Assembly: GCA_023488455.1 (NCBI GenBank)
Contig: JAMDDV010000004.1
Location: 1-34,811, forward strand
Direction: 5' to 3'
Length of the DNA stretch: 34,811 bases
Origin: Actinomycetota bacterium
GTDB taxonomy: Bacteria; Actinomycetota; Humimicrobiia; Hakubellales; JAMDDV01
In this document: piece after piece, positions 24,004 to 32,717 of the stretch
Position numbering within the stretch: position 1 is the first letter of the stretch
Layout: the number at the start of each line of letters is the position of its first letter
Notes under the pieces: model-generated
What the model was told of the DNA's origin: nothing
Seen by the model: the letters and a program-made list of their open reading frames with translations, nothing else
The model's database searches: none
Translations under genes and position numbers: made by a program

Positions 24004-24733
24004 GAATAGGAAATGGATACTGGTTATATCTACGATAGGTATTATGGCAGCAATATTGATTATGATCATTGGTGGTCGTGAGCGTTCAAAGATGCTCATT
24101 GAGACGGGAGAGACGCGTGCATCTGTTGAATTATTCATGCAGAGACTGTTGCCGGAAGCAGCCAACTCGGCAGATGATCAGCGCCTGGTTGCTGCTGTTA
24201 CTGGACTTGAAGGTGAGCCCTATGTTGCTTCAGCCTGGATAGTGGACTGGACTGGTCAGATTGTGCTTCACCTGAAAGGCCCGGGTAGACAGGGGGAGAA
24301 TGTGAAGGATATTGCCCGAGGTGATATGGCAAGGGTTTTGGAAGCGGTTGATGAGGGCACTTTTTCAGAATCCCAGAAACTTCAGTTGTTTACCATTGGA
24401 GCGATGCGGTCAGAGGGTGAACATAATGATGTATTCAGACATCTGGTTCGTCCAATATTTAATCAGAGCGGTGAAACGGTTGCGCTGGTTGCGTTGGCTT
24501 ATGATGTAAGCCCGTATGTTCAATACCCGGGCATGAGCACGGTCATTTTGACCGTTGTTTCGGTGCTGGGGATAATTGTTTACTGGCTGGGGTTGCCGTT
24601 ATGGGCCCTTTTTGATTCGCGCGCAAGAGGGGAGTCAGCAATCCTCTGGGGATTTTTTGTTTTGATCACTAATTTAGCGGGCTTAATAGCTTATCTTATA
24701 GTCATCAGCAGACAAAAGGAGCAAATTTCTTGA
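23996..24733 (+). CDS. Membrane protein with extracytoplasmic sensor-like domain
   Basis: A 245-residue protein; GGAGGAGG (23981-23988) precedes the ATG by 7 nt. One N-terminal span (about 7-27), an outside domain of about 150 residues with a PAS/Cache-like end (FRHLVRPIFNQSGETVALVALAYD), then two spans (about 182-203 and 215-240). No catalytic domain follows. The last part (ALFDSRARGESAILWGFF) resembles small membrane modules of PLDc_N type. I do not recognise the family. It was probably part of the decayed sigma/anti-sigma operon. Confidence 0.7.
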   Translation: MFRNRKWILVISTIGIMAAILIMIIGGRERSKMLIETGETRASVELFMQRLLPEAANSADDQRLVAAVTGLEGEPYVASAWIVDWTGQIVLHLKGPGRQGENVKDIARGDMARVLEAVDEGTFSESQKLQLFTIGAMRSEGEHNDVFRHLVRPIFNQSGETVALVALAYDVSPYVQYPGMSTVILTVVSVLGIIVYWLGLPLWALFDSRARGESAILWGFFVLITNLAGLIAYLIVISRQKEQIS

Positions 24734-24758
24734 CATACATTTTAAATGTGGATAAAAT
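24730..24758 (+). promoter_or_regulatory. Promoter of metX-metW with palindrome in spacer
   Basis: TTGACA (24730-24735), a 17-nt spacer, TAAAAT (24753-24758). The spacer holds the perfect 13-nt palindrome ACATTTTAAATGT (24737-24749), a plausible repressor operator. Confidence 0.75.
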
Positions 24759-24869
24759 CTTGACTAAATCTATCGGGTAATGTGACATTATTGACTTGTT
24801 CCTGTCTATAGACTGGGCTTTATAAGAGAAATTTAAGTGCTATAATGCTTTATTTCTCATTATTAAATC
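24759..24869 (+). promoter_or_regulatory. metX leader region
   Basis: About 110 nt without an ORF. It contains the palindrome GTCTATAGAC (24804-24813) and a second TATAAT (24841-24846) that could give a short-leader transcript. No known SAM riboswitch motif was seen, and no Shine-Dalgarno precedes ATG 24870. Confidence 0.35.
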
Positions 24870-26006
24870 ATGAATAAAAATAGCGTAGGTATAGTTACAA
24901 CCAAATATTTTACGTTTGCTGAGCCCCCCGATGAGTTGGTGCTTGAGTCGGGTGCGAAATTGGGGCCAATCACACTTGCCTATGAGACTTATGGCGAGCT
25001 TAACGAAGAAAAATCGAACGTGATATTGATACTTCACGCGCTTTCGGGTGATGCACATGCTGCTGGCTATCATTCAAGCGAGGACGTCAAGCCAGGCTGG
25101 TGGGATATAATGATTGGTCCGGGAAAGGCTTTTGACACCAACAAATATTTTGTCATCTGCTCCAATGTTATTGGGGGTTGTAAGGGGTCCACGGGCCCCT
25201 CGTCGATAAACCCCAGAACCAGAAAGCCATATGCGCTTGACTTTCCAGTAGTAACTATTAAGGATATGGTCAATGCGCAGAAGCATCTTATAGATCATCT
25301 GGGCATTAAATCGCTTCTATCAATTTCAGGCGGTTCGATGGGAGGAATGCAAGTTCTGCAGTGGACTGTGTCATATCCTGAGATGGTGAGATCTGCCATC
25401 CCGATAGCGACTGCAGCAAGGCAATCAGCACAGGGTATTGCATTTGATGAAGTGGGCAGACGGGCAATAATGTCTGATCCGAATTGGAATAATGGGAACT
25501 ATTATGGCAAGAAAGTACCCAAAGATGGACTTTCGCTTGCGCGCATGATTGGTCATATAACTTACTTAAGCGATGAATCCATGCATCAAAAGTTTGGTCG
25601 AAACTTGCAGGGCATATCGGAGTACAGTTTTTCTTTTTCGCCCGAATTTCAGGTTGAGAGCTATCTTTATTACAAGGGGGATAGTTTCATAAAGAGGTTT
25701 GATGCGAACACATACCTTTATGTAACTAAGGCAATTGATTATTTCGACCTCACAAATGGGCATAGGAGTCTCGCAAAAGTCTTTGAACACGTGAAAGCGA
25801 AATTTCTAGTAATATCTTTTTCTTCCGACTGGTTGCACCCCTCATATCAGTCGAAGGAGGTCGTGCGTGCCCTGAAGGCAAATAATGTAGATGTAACCTA
25901 TTTTGAGATAAAATCTAACTATGGACACGATGCATTTTTGATAGAGTATGAGAAACAGACCCGGCTCATTAAAAGCTTTTTGCATCATGTGGTAAATCCA
26001 ATTTGA
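24870..26006 (+). CDS. metX: Homoserine O-acetyltransferase
   Basis: A 378-residue alpha/beta hydrolase. [24 protein letters not shown] and [17 protein letters not shown] are MetX hallmarks. Nucleophile Ser156 is in GGSMGG, the acid Asp in SSDWLHPS, and the catalytic His in NYGHDAFL. It activates homoserine for methionine synthesis, using acetyl-CoA; succinyl transfer by some MetX proteins cannot be excluded. metW follows 14 nt later. A strong promoter with an operator-like palindrome lies upstream. Confidence 0.95.
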   Translation: MNKNSVGIVTTKYFTFAEPPDELVLESGAKLGPITLAYETYGELNEEKSNVILILHALSGDAHAAGYHSSEDVKPGWWDIMIGPGKAFDTNKYFVICSNVIGGCKGSTGPSSINPRTRKPYALDFPVVTIKDMVNAQKHLIDHLGIKSLLSISGGSMGGMQVLQWTVSYPEMVRSAIPIATAARQSAQGIAFDEVGRRAIMSDPNWNNGNYYGKKVPKDGLSLARMIGHITYLSDESMHQKFGRNLQGISEYSFSFSPEFQVESYLYYKGDSFIKRFDANTYLYVTKAIDYFDLTNGHRSLAKVFEHVKAKFLVISFSSDWLHPSYQSKEVVRALKANNVDVTYFEIKSNYGHDAFLIEYEKQTRLIKSFLHHVVNPI

Positions 26007-26020
26007 TTTAAATTCGTTCT

Positions 26021-26638
26021 ATGGAAGTTAATCAGATCAGAGTTGACCATAAAATAATTGCGGAGTTGATAGACAGCAGATCCAGAGTGCTGGATCTTGG
26101 TTGTGGTGACGGAAGTCTGCTGAAATACCTTGTTACTGAGAAATCAGTAGTTGGCAGAGGTGTGGAGATCACTGAAGAGGGCATGGAGATATGCGTGTCA
26201 AAAGGTCTCTCAGTGCTTCACGGTGATATAGATGAGGGCCTTCAGGATTATAAGGATGGATTTTTTGACTATGTTGTGCTCAGTCAGACCTTGCAGGTTG
26301 TACACAGGCCGAAGTTTGTGATTAAGGAGATGCTGCGCGTCGGCAAAAAAGCAGTTGTGAGCTTTCCGAATTTTGGTAATTGGCGGGTTCGACTGGACTT
26401 GCTGTTTTCTGGAAGAATGCCCAAATCCGATGTACTTCCTTTTGAATGGTACGATACCCCCAATATACACCTCTGTACGGTAAAAGATTTCAGAATTTTG
26501 TGCTCTGAAATGGGGATAAGGATAGAAAGGGAAATATATTTAAAAAATCAGGATACTGAGAATACAGGTCTTCTCGTGAGAGTTGCTCCAAATCTTTTTG
26601 CAGGTATAGCGATATATCTCATCAGCAACCAACCTTAG
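26021..26638 (+). CDS. metW: Methionine biosynthesis protein MetW
   Basis: A 205-residue SAM-dependent methyltransferase-fold protein. Motif I is RVLDLGCGDGSLLKYL, followed by GVEITEEGMEICVSKGL, HGDIDEGL, DYVVLSQTLQ and VVSFPNFGNWRVRLDLLFSGRMP, the last diagnostic of MetW. The usual role is to work with MetX, probably as a partner needed for its activity. It is in an operon with metX. Confidence 0.95.
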   Translation: MEVNQIRVDHKIIAELIDSRSRVLDLGCGDGSLLKYLVTEKSVVGRGVEITEEGMEICVSKGLSVLHGDIDEGLQDYKDGFFDYVVLSQTLQVVHRPKFVIKEMLRVGKKAVVSFPNFGNWRVRLDLLFSGRMPKSDVLPFEWYDTPNIHLCTVKDFRILCSEMGIRIEREIYLKNQDTENTGLLVRVAPNLFAGIAIYLISNQP

Positions 26639-26674
26639 CTTACTTCCGCTTCAATTCTAAAGACATGTTTTTGC

Positions 26675-26680
26675 TATAAT
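26675..26680 (+). promoter_or_regulatory. -10 box of the 3D-domain gene
   Basis: Perfect TATAAT, 27 nt before the TTG start; no clear -35 box. AAGGGG just before the start serves as ribosome site. Confidence 0.5.
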
Positions 26681-26706
26681 TATTTTTTAAGTTTAAGGGG
26701 TGTTGT

Positions 26707-27669
26707 TTGAAGAGCATCAAGGGAATATTATTTGCTGTTATCTTGCTCTCTTCTTTTTTCGTTCCGTTTAAGTATACGGCAGCGGAAACATTTACTGAGT
26801 TAAACGAAAAAATACTTGGGCTGAGTACCCAACAGGAACAGCTATTGCGCGATCTTGTCGGTCTCGAGACCACTATAGATAGGAATATCCAACAATTAAA
26901 ACTCTTGCAGGAGAAGTCAGTTAAAGCGAAAGATGATTATAAAAATTACGAAAAGGTCGTAGCAGCTATGAGGGGAGAGCTTGACCACAAGTTTGAGGTC
27001 TTGAACGACCGCGCAGTGAGCATATATAAACATGGTCAGGCCAGTGAATTGATGATCCTGTTTTCTTCGGAAAATGTGAACGAGCTTTTGAGCAATGCGG
27101 AGTTTTTCCAGATATTAATGGAACAGGATGCCGAGCTTGTTACCGCGCTGAAAGAGCAAAAAGCGGCCTATGAGAAGGCAAATAAGAACCTCAGGGCCTT
27201 AAAGGAGGAGCTGGAGAGATCACTTGCAGAGGTTGAGCAGAAGCAAGAACGCCTTGATAAGGAATACGCGGAGAAGAAAGAACTGCTGGCTACCATAAAG
27301 ATTGAAAAAGCTGACTTAATCGAACAAGCGAAGGCCATCCGTGATCGAATGACTCAGATCCAGAAGGAATCGAATCTTATATTGGTTGATGAGCTGGACA
27401 TGGTGGCTACTGCGTACTATGCAGGGGGAGGCGGGATTAACGGGGATGGGATTACTGCCACTGGACTCAGAGCTACATATGGGATTGCTGCAGTAGATCC
27501 GAAAGTTATTCCGCTAGGCACCAAGCTGTTTATTCCTGGGTACGGCCCAGCGCTTGCTGCTGATACCGGCGGTTGGATCAAAGGGAATAGAATTGATCTT
27601 GTCTTCAATTCACTTGAGGAGAGCTATAGATGGGGCAGACGGTCGGTCAAAGTTTACATTGTTGAATGA
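26707..27669 (+). CDS. Coiled-coil protein with C-terminal 3D domain (wall hydrolase-like)
   Basis: A 320-residue protein with TTG start. Residues 1-26 are a signal peptide (KGILFAVILLSSFFVPF, cleavage near TAAAE). Residues about 30-225 form a long coiled coil like that of PcsB/CwlO proteins. The 3D domain (about 232-320) has ATAYYAG, GITATGLRATYGIAAVDP, VIPLGTKLFIPGYG and the Asp motifs ADTGG and NRIDLVF. Related domains are in lytic transglycosylases of the MltA/Sps/resuscitation type. It should act outside the membrane in peptidoglycan turnover. Confidence 0.9.
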   Translation: MKSIKGILFAVILLSSFFVPFKYTAAETFTELNEKILGLSTQQEQLLRDLVGLETTIDRNIQQLKLLQEKSVKAKDDYKNYEKVVAAMRGELDHKFEVLNDRAVSIYKHGQASELMILFSSENVNELLSNAEFFQILMEQDAELVTALKEQKAAYEKANKNLRALKEELERSLAEVEQKQERLDKEYAEKKELLATIKIEKADLIEQAKAIRDRMTQIQKESNLILVDELDMVATAYYAGGGGINGDGITATGLRATYGIAAVDPKVIPLGTKLFIPGYGPALAADTGGWIKGNRIDLVFNSLEESYRWGRRSVKVYIVE

Positions 27670-27694
27670 TGAGATTATTGAGAAAGGATAGGAT

Positions 27695-28210
27695 ATGCAG
27701 CTTCTTGAGCTGATGAGGTCAAGACATAGCATAAGAGGATACTCAAATAGAGAGATTGAAAAAGAAAAGCTGGATTATGTGATTGAAGCATTCAGAGTTG
27801 CACCCTCGGCGAAAAATATTCAGCCCTGGCACCTCGTTGTTGTAAATGATAGGGGTATCATCAATAAACTTGTCCCTGCTTGTAATAATCAGGCTTTTAT
27901 TGCCGAAGCCCCCATAGTTATTGCAGTAATTGGGGATGAAGAGAACGCCTATGGGAGAATGGGGGGATATGCAAACAGCCTTTTTGTTGATATCGGTATA
28001 GCGTTAGAGCATCTCATCCTGGCAGCATGGGAAAAGGGACTTGGCACCTGCTGGATAGGTGCCTTTAAGGAAGAAGAAGTCAAGGGGATATTAAATATTC
28101 CAAAAGATTTAAGGGTAGTGGCTCTTACCCCCTTGGGCTACCCAGATGCTGAGCCAAGGGACAGGGGCCGCAAATCCGTAAGAGAGATAGTTCACTACAA
28201 CAGGTTTTAA
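27695..28210 (+). CDS. Nitroreductase family protein
   Basis: A 171-residue FMN-dependent protein. SRHSIRGYSNREIEKEKL, then RVAPSAKNIQPWHLVVV and AWEKGLGTCWIGAF and TPLGYPDAEPRDRGRK are typical of the NfnB-like family. It reduces nitro compounds, quinones or flavins with NAD(P)H; the natural substrate is unknown. AAAGGATAGG lies before the ATG, 25 nt after the preceding gene. Confidence 0.93.
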   Translation: MQLLELMRSRHSIRGYSNREIEKEKLDYVIEAFRVAPSAKNIQPWHLVVVNDRGIINKLVPACNNQAFIAEAPIVIAVIGDEENAYGRMGGYANSLFVDIGIALEHLILAAWEKGLGTCWIGAFKEEEVKGILNIPKDLRVVALTPLGYPDAEPRDRGRKSVREIVHYNRF

Positions 28211-28229
28211 AGAAAATTTAAACTAAGTA

Positions 28230-28257
28230 TTGCATAAATAAATATAACTATTATAAT
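28230..28257 (+). promoter_or_regulatory. Promoter of the zinc-ribbon gene
   Basis: TTGCAT (28230-28235), a 16-nt spacer, TATAAT (28252-28257). Confidence 0.6.
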
Positions 28258-28290
28258 TATATTCATAATAATGTATTGGAGTATGGGAAA

Positions 28291-28542
28291 ATGACAAGGT
28301 GTCCAGGACAGGACGGGAGGTCCTTAAAGGTTGAGAGCATGCAGTGTCCCAACTGTGGATACGAAATAGAGATATTTAGCGACGAGATGCGGGTGAGATG
28401 CCCAAATTGCAAGCTTCCTGTCTATAGAGATTTAAAGGAGAATTCGTGCGTATTCTGGTGTCAGTACGCAGATCAGTGCGTCGGTCCTGAAAAAATAAAG
28501 GAAATCAATGAAGCAAAAGAGCACCAGAGCAAGTCAGCGTAA
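28291..28542 (+). CDS. Small zinc-ribbon protein
   Basis: ATG 28291 is 9 nt after TTGGAG (28276-28281); an upstream in-frame TTG is part of that ribosome site. The 83-residue product has a zinc ribbon from two CPNC motifs (QCPNCGYEIEIFS and RCPNCKLPVYRD), then a second Cys cluster NSCVFWCQYADQCVG. This last pattern recurs in small proteins of anaerobic bacteria, but no function is known to me. It may bind zinc or a redox metal. Confidence 0.8.
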   Translation: MTRCPGQDGRSLKVESMQCPNCGYEIEIFSDEMRVRCPNCKLPVYRDLKENSCVFWCQYADQCVGPEKIKEINEAKEHQSKSA

Positions 28543-28566
28543 AAAGTTGTTTTAGAAAAGTTATTG

Positions 28567-29694
28567 TTATTTCTTAAAAATGTCGATAACAAGTCTTGAT
28601 GGGTTCTTTAGGGCAAATAGATTGAAATCGTTACCCGCTTTTAATATTATGACGTACATGACGGCCTGATCGTCCTCGATCACCTCATTCGATATTGATT
28701 CGACCAGCTTATCGTTCGGAAACAGCCATGGATCAGAGTTGACCTGCAGGTCGTCGCTAACCTGTCTTACTCCGTTAATGACGATATGAATTTTCTTGAG
28801 CTCGGCATAGTAGCTGGCAACTGCATACGGGACGACATCGCTATCGGAGCCGTCCGCATTCTTTATATCGAATACGAATCTGGACTTCTCTCCTTCATGG
28901 TCCCCATATCTTATGGATGTTATATCCTTACCGTCTATTTTCGTTCCTGCGCTCATGACTTTAGTGGGTTCGGGCATTCCCAGATCAGGTTTTGTTGTCT
29001 CCTCGCTGCTTCCTGTCTCTTTTGTCTCAGTGGTTTCCTCTGTCTCGGAGGTGGACTCTTCAGTTTCTGTTGATCCCTCTGCAGTTTCCTGGGCTGGGCC
29101 TATTAATGCGTCGTTTCTGGCAAAGGACTGGCTGATTCCGACATGTCCCCAAAAATCAGCGATTTCCCTTCCTTCCATCTGACCGCTGGATTTGCCCTCC
29201 ACTGTTATTTTTACCTCTTTTATCTGCGAAAATTCCGTCAGGGTATTTACTATTGAGAAGATGGCAAGCAGCTCCGTGGTGCTGCTCGGGCCTATGATGC
29301 CCGAATCTGTGATTATCTCTTTGCTGAAGTCAACGGTGGCAATACCTCTATCAACATCAACTGATAGAACTTTTGTGGTTTCAGGCAGTGTTCTGGATAG
29401 ATCTGAGACTTCAGGTCCTTTGATGAGTTCCTGAACTGCCACCAGTGGAAGGCTATTGGATTTTTCCACCTTTCGTTCTTCGGGCATTAGATATGCACTA
29501 TCTTCCGTGTATTTTGCAAAATATAGCGTGATTACTTCGGTTTCCACCTCGGATGTTACGCTCTCTTTGCCCTCGGAGCTTTTTTGGGTTGATGGATTGA
29601 ATAAGTTGCAGGATGAAGTGCTGATGGCCAGCAGCAGGGTCAAGAAAAGCGCTAGAGCTAAGGATATAAGATTTTTTATTTTATATTTGTTCAT
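28567..29694 (-). CDS. GerMN- and AMIN-domain lipoprotein
   Basis: A 375-residue minus-strand protein. The signal peptide ends in a lipobox-like STSSC, so it is probably lipid-anchored. A GerMN (sporulation/germination GerM) domain covers about 50-190 (LPLVAVQELIKGP, VDVDRGIATVDFSKEI). A Thr/Glu-rich linker (about 205-235) follows. The C-terminal AMIN-like domain (about 250-375) ends in NPSRLVIDIFKK. Both domain types bind wall or envelope polymers. It is convergent with the zinc-ribbon gene. Confidence 0.9.
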   Translation of the reverse strand: MNKYKIKNLISLALALFLTLLLAISTSSCNLFNPSTQKSSEGKESVTSEVETEVITLYFAKYTEDSAYLMPEERKVEKSNSLPLVAVQELIKGPEVSDLSRTLPETTKVLSVDVDRGIATVDFSKEIITDSGIIGPSSTTELLAIFSIVNTLTEFSQIKEVKITVEGKSSGQMEGREIADFWGHVGISQSFARNDALIGPAQETAEGSTETEESTSETEETTETKETGSSEETTKPDLGMPEPTKVMSAGTKIDGKDITSIRYGDHEGEKSRFVFDIKNADGSDSDVVPYAVASYYAELKKIHIVINGVRQVSDDLQVNSDPWLFPNDKLVESISNEVIEDDQAVMYVIILKAGNDFNLFALKNPSRLVIDIFKK

Positions 29695-29700
29695 ATTTTA

Positions 29701-29706
29701 ATTATA
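29701..29706 (-). promoter_or_regulatory. -10 box directly before the GerMN start
   Basis: TATAAT on the minus strand; its expected start site falls on the ATG at 29694, so the mRNA is probably leaderless. No Shine-Dalgarno is present. Confidence 0.5.
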
Positions 29707-29795
29707 CTACTCAACTATGCCCATTCCTTCTTATTGAATATTAGAATAAGAAGAAGTAGGTTCTGTGATAAAAATTTTTGACTAAAGAGGCCTTT

Positions 29796-30368
29796 ATGAC
29801 AAAAAGGATATTGAAACCGCATACAAGATTATTTCCGCTTCCAGTGGTCTTAACAACATGTGTGGATAAGGATGGAAATCCTAATGTAATTACCCTGGCC
29901 TGGGTGGGGATCGTTTGTTCAGAACCACCGCAGATTTCGATCTCGGTCAGGCATCAAAGATATTCGTATGAGTTGATAAAGGAGTCCAGGGAGTTCGCCG
30001 TAAACATTCCTTCTGAAAGCATAGTCCGTGAAGTTGATCTATGCGGAAACGTATCCGGGCGGGAGGCTGATAAATTTGCCTTAACCGGCCTGACTCCAAT
30101 TCCATCCAGGAAGATCAGACCTCCACTTATAAAGGAATGTCCCTATAACATAGAGTGTAAGGTAGTAAGAGAGCTTGACCTGGGGTCGCATGTCATGTTT
30201 ATTGGTGAAGTGATAGCTATGCATGTAGATGAGGAAATTCTGGATGAAAATGGTGCCATAGATTACGGGAAAGCAAAACCGTTTTCTTATTGCCCCACTG
30301 GCTACTGGACGCTTGATAAGGAGATTGGATTCCATGGTTATACGCTTAAAGAGAGAAAGGGGAAATAG
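29796..30368 (+). CDS. Flavin reductase family protein
   Basis: Start ATG 29796, 5 nt after AAAGAGG (29784-29790); the upstream in-frame TTG lacks a ribosome site. The 190-residue product has the FMN-binding split-barrel pattern: PLPVVLTTCVDKDGNPNVITLAWVG, PPQISISVRHQRYSYELI, FAVNIPS. The C-terminus FSYCPTGYWTLDKEIGFHGYTLK is also typical. It reduces or binds FMN and may pass electrons to an oxygenase or a flavoprotein. The next gene starts directly at its stop. Confidence 0.92.
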   Translation: MTKRILKPHTRLFPLPVVLTTCVDKDGNPNVITLAWVGIVCSEPPQISISVRHQRYSYELIKESREFAVNIPSESIVREVDLCGNVSGREADKFALTGLTPIPSRKIRPPLIKECPYNIECKVVRELDLGSHVMFIGEVIAMHVDEEILDENGAIDYGKAKPFSYCPTGYWTLDKEIGFHGYTLKERKGK

Positions 30369-31070
30369 ATGGAGAGGAGGAGTCGCAGGAAACGAAGAAG
30401 CTTTGGTTGGCTCTATTTTCTGATCATTGTGCTGGTTGTTCTAGGCGCGCTCGTGCTTATTGGATATAACAGTTTGGTAAAGAAGCCTCGGAAGGCTTAT
30501 GCTCAGACCTCTGCAGAGATAGTTATTTCCCTTCAGGAAGCCAGCGTTTTGATTGATAAGTCAGTTATTGATTATAGAAACAAGCAGATTTCGCTTGAGA
30601 CGGCTAAGTTCGGTCTCCAGGATGCATCTGATATAGTCAAGGAAAGCCAGGATAAGCTATTGAGCATGAAGGACATTTCATCGCTTAAGTCGGTTAAGGA
30701 TAGGCTGAATTCATCTATAAATGACATAAGTAAGACGATTGATCTTGCTTACGGATATCTTGACAAACAAAAAATTAGTTTTGATGCAGAAGACTGGATA
30801 AATTATTTAACCCAGACAAGGCAGGAATTTTTAAAGAAACTAACCGAGACTGGCTATGATTTTTATAAGAACCTTGCAGATGAGTATTCGAAAAAGATAG
30901 ATGATAGGGTCAAGGAATTTCAGGCCATTCAGGATGATTCCGAGCAGGCATTTATTGATTATCAACAGTCCTATTCGAAAATTGAGAAACCGCTCGCGGA
31001 ACTGGAGCCGTGGCTCTCTTACTTCGTCGATCTGGAGAGTATGCGGTCCAAAGAGACGGAAAATGAATAA
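30369..31070 (+). CDS. Membrane-anchored coiled-coil protein of unknown function
   Basis: A 233-residue protein whose ATG directly follows the flavin reductase stop. A strongly basic N-terminus (ERRSRRKRRS) precedes one span (about 14-36), then 190 residues rich in heptad-like helices with many Lys, Glu and Gln. It would sit in the membrane with its helical part outside. I recognise no family. It overlaps the pyrE-like gene by 8 nt. Confidence 0.75.
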   Translation: MERRSRRKRRSFGWLYFLIIVLVVLGALVLIGYNSLVKKPRKAYAQTSAEIVISLQEASVLIDKSVIDYRNKQISLETAKFGLQDASDIVKESQDKLLSMKDISSLKSVKDRLNSSINDISKTIDLAYGYLDKQKISFDAEDWINYLTQTRQEFLKKLTETGYDFYKNLADEYSKKIDDRVKEFQAIQDDSEQAFIDYQQSYSKIEKPLAELEPWLSYFVDLESMRSKETENE

Positions 31071-31731
31071 CAACATGGATACTAGCAAACAAGCAAGTGA
31101 TTTATTGTTAAAAATAAAAGCCATCCATTTCAATATTAAAGAACCGTTCAGGTTGACATCCGGCACTATCAGTCCCGTATATATTGACTGTAGAAAATTG
31201 ATTTCATATCCCAGAGAGAGAAGCCAGATGATGAATTTAGCAGTTAGCAAGATAGATGAAGAAATCGGAAGGGATAAATTTGATGTAGTTGCAGGTGGAG
31301 AGACAGCAGGTATTCCTTATGCAGCATGGATTTCCGAACGTTTGTCTTTTCCAATGATATATGTCAGGAAGAAACTAAAGGAATTTGGCAGGGGTAGACA
31401 GATCGAGGGGGAGATTAAATCTGGGGACAGAGTATTATTAGTTGAGGATTTAATATTTGATTCTCAGAGCAAAGAAAGCTTCATTGAAGGCATAAGAGAT
31501 TCGGGTGGAGTGGTCGAGCACGTTATTGTAATTTTTGACTATGGACTGGCGACAGCACACGAAAATTTAAGCAGGATCGGAGTTGAATTGCATTCTCTCA
31601 CAAATTGGCAGTCTACTATAACCAGAGGTGAGGAGATTGAGTATTTTACCTCCAAGGAAGCCGATGAGATTAGAATATTTCTTGCAAATCCAAGCCAGTG
31701 GCACGAAAAAACCGGAAATAAAATGTTTTAA
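31063..31731 (+). CDS. pyrE: Orotate phosphoribosyltransferase-like protein
   Basis: ATG 31063 (or 31075) overlaps the preceding stop. The 222-residue chain shows the PyrE layout: FRLTSGTISPVYIDCRKLISYP, VVAGGETAGIPYAAWIS, PMIYVRKKLKEFGRGRQIEG. The PRPP loop, normally VEDLTTDGGSK in this branch, reads VEDLIFDSQSK, losing both glycines and a Thr. PyrE makes OMP from orotate and PRPP. The lost glycines make the activity uncertain; it may be a specialised or weak PRTase. A second pyrE elsewhere would decide this. Confidence 0.82.
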   Translation: MNNNMDTSKQASDLLLKIKAIHFNIKEPFRLTSGTISPVYIDCRKLISYPRERSQMMNLAVSKIDEEIGRDKFDVVAGGETAGIPYAAWISERLSFPMIYVRKKLKEFGRGRQIEGEIKSGDRVLLVEDLIFDSQSKESFIEGIRDSGGVVEHVIVIFDYGLATAHENLSRIGVELHSLTNWQSTITRGEEIEYFTSKEADEIRIFLANPSQWHEKTGNKMF

Positions 31732-31748
31732 ACTTGTCTCTTAATGCT

Positions 31749-32639
31749 TCAGACGATTTCACGGAAAGTGATCGTCCATACCGAGGAATTAAATGCCTGA
31801 AATATTCCGGAAAGAAATTTTAAGATAATCAGTACTAACAGGATAAGGGGAATTACTAATACCAGAACGCCAGTCATCTTAGCTGATAAATATCCAGTAA
31901 TTCCGATCCCAATAATTGGCAGCAGAAATAGTATCATTATCAGTAACAGAACAATATTAAAACCTATCCCAATACCCAGCAGGATTAGCCAGGTTAGACC
32001 TACCTGTTTGAATTTTGTAAATATCAACTTGAATCCAAGTCTAAAGGAGTTTTTAATTGACAAATGTTTTAGTAATAAATATCTTGATGCAAGTTCGTAT
32101 TGGATTCCCCATAGAATTGAGGCTGGTATAAGAATGATTATTGCGATGACTACCAGTAAGATTGTCAGGCTCAAATATAATTTATTGAATTTTAAAAGAA
32201 GAAGAGAAAGTAGAGCAGGGCTTACAAATATAATAACTGTAGCGAAGATGCATACCGCGATTAATAAAGTTAGACCAAGAAATTTCCAAAAATTATTGAT
32301 GCCAAAATTGAATGCGCTCCTTAGATGAGTGTCTTGTTCCTGTTCAATACGATCAACTGATTTAATCAGACCAGTTCTTGCTATTATTGAGATAGCAAAT
32401 ATGACAACTGAGACAATAAAAAATAATAGAGCTATTAAAATAATTAGAGGCAAGTTTTGCATAAAGAGGTCTGATATTTTTGAATAGGTTTGATTAAGTT
32501 CATTTATGCTTGATATCTGATAATTAAAACTATTTGATCCTTGATTTGAAACAAGAGCAACAAGAAAACCTAAAAACCATAGAAATTTATATCTCCATAT
32601 GTTTTTAAATGATTTGCCTATTACTTTTTTAAAATTCAT
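31749..32639 (-). CDS. Multi-pass membrane protein of unknown function
   Basis: A 296-residue protein on the minus strand, convergent with pyrE (17 nt apart) and divergent from mutM. It has about six hydrophobic spans and begins MNFKKVIGKSFKNIWRYKFLWFLGF, as seen in membrane proteins annotated as glycerophosphodiester phosphodiesterase membrane-domain-like (DUF7544 type). No catalytic motif is visible, so the role is open. Confidence 0.78.
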   Translation of the reverse strand: MNFKKVIGKSFKNIWRYKFLWFLGFLVALVSNQGSNSFNYQISSINELNQTYSKISDLFMQNLPLIILIALLFFIVSVVIFAISIIARTGLIKSVDRIEQEQDTHLRSAFNFGINNFWKFLGLTLLIAVCIFATVIIFVSPALLSLLLLKFNKLYLSLTILLVVIAIIILIPASILWGIQYELASRYLLLKHLSIKNSFRLGFKLIFTKFKQVGLTWLILLGIGIGFNIVLLLIMILFLLPIIGIGITGYLSAKMTGVLVLVIPLILLVLIILKFLSGIFQAFNSSVWTITFREIV

Positions 32640-32717
32640 GACTTGAAGTTTAGCATAACCTATAAAATTTAGGCTAATATATTAGTTGGGATGGTCTAAA
32701 TATATTTGGAGATTATT

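Noticed and set aside
24759..24869. SAM riboswitch in the metX leader
   Set aside because: Two palindromes occur but no SAM-I, SAM-II or SAM-IV core or terminator is recognisable.
29192..29701. Plus-strand ORFs opposite the GerMN-AMIN gene
   Set aside because: Ser/Thr/Val-rich shadow translations of a real, domain-matched minus-strand gene; no ribosome sites.
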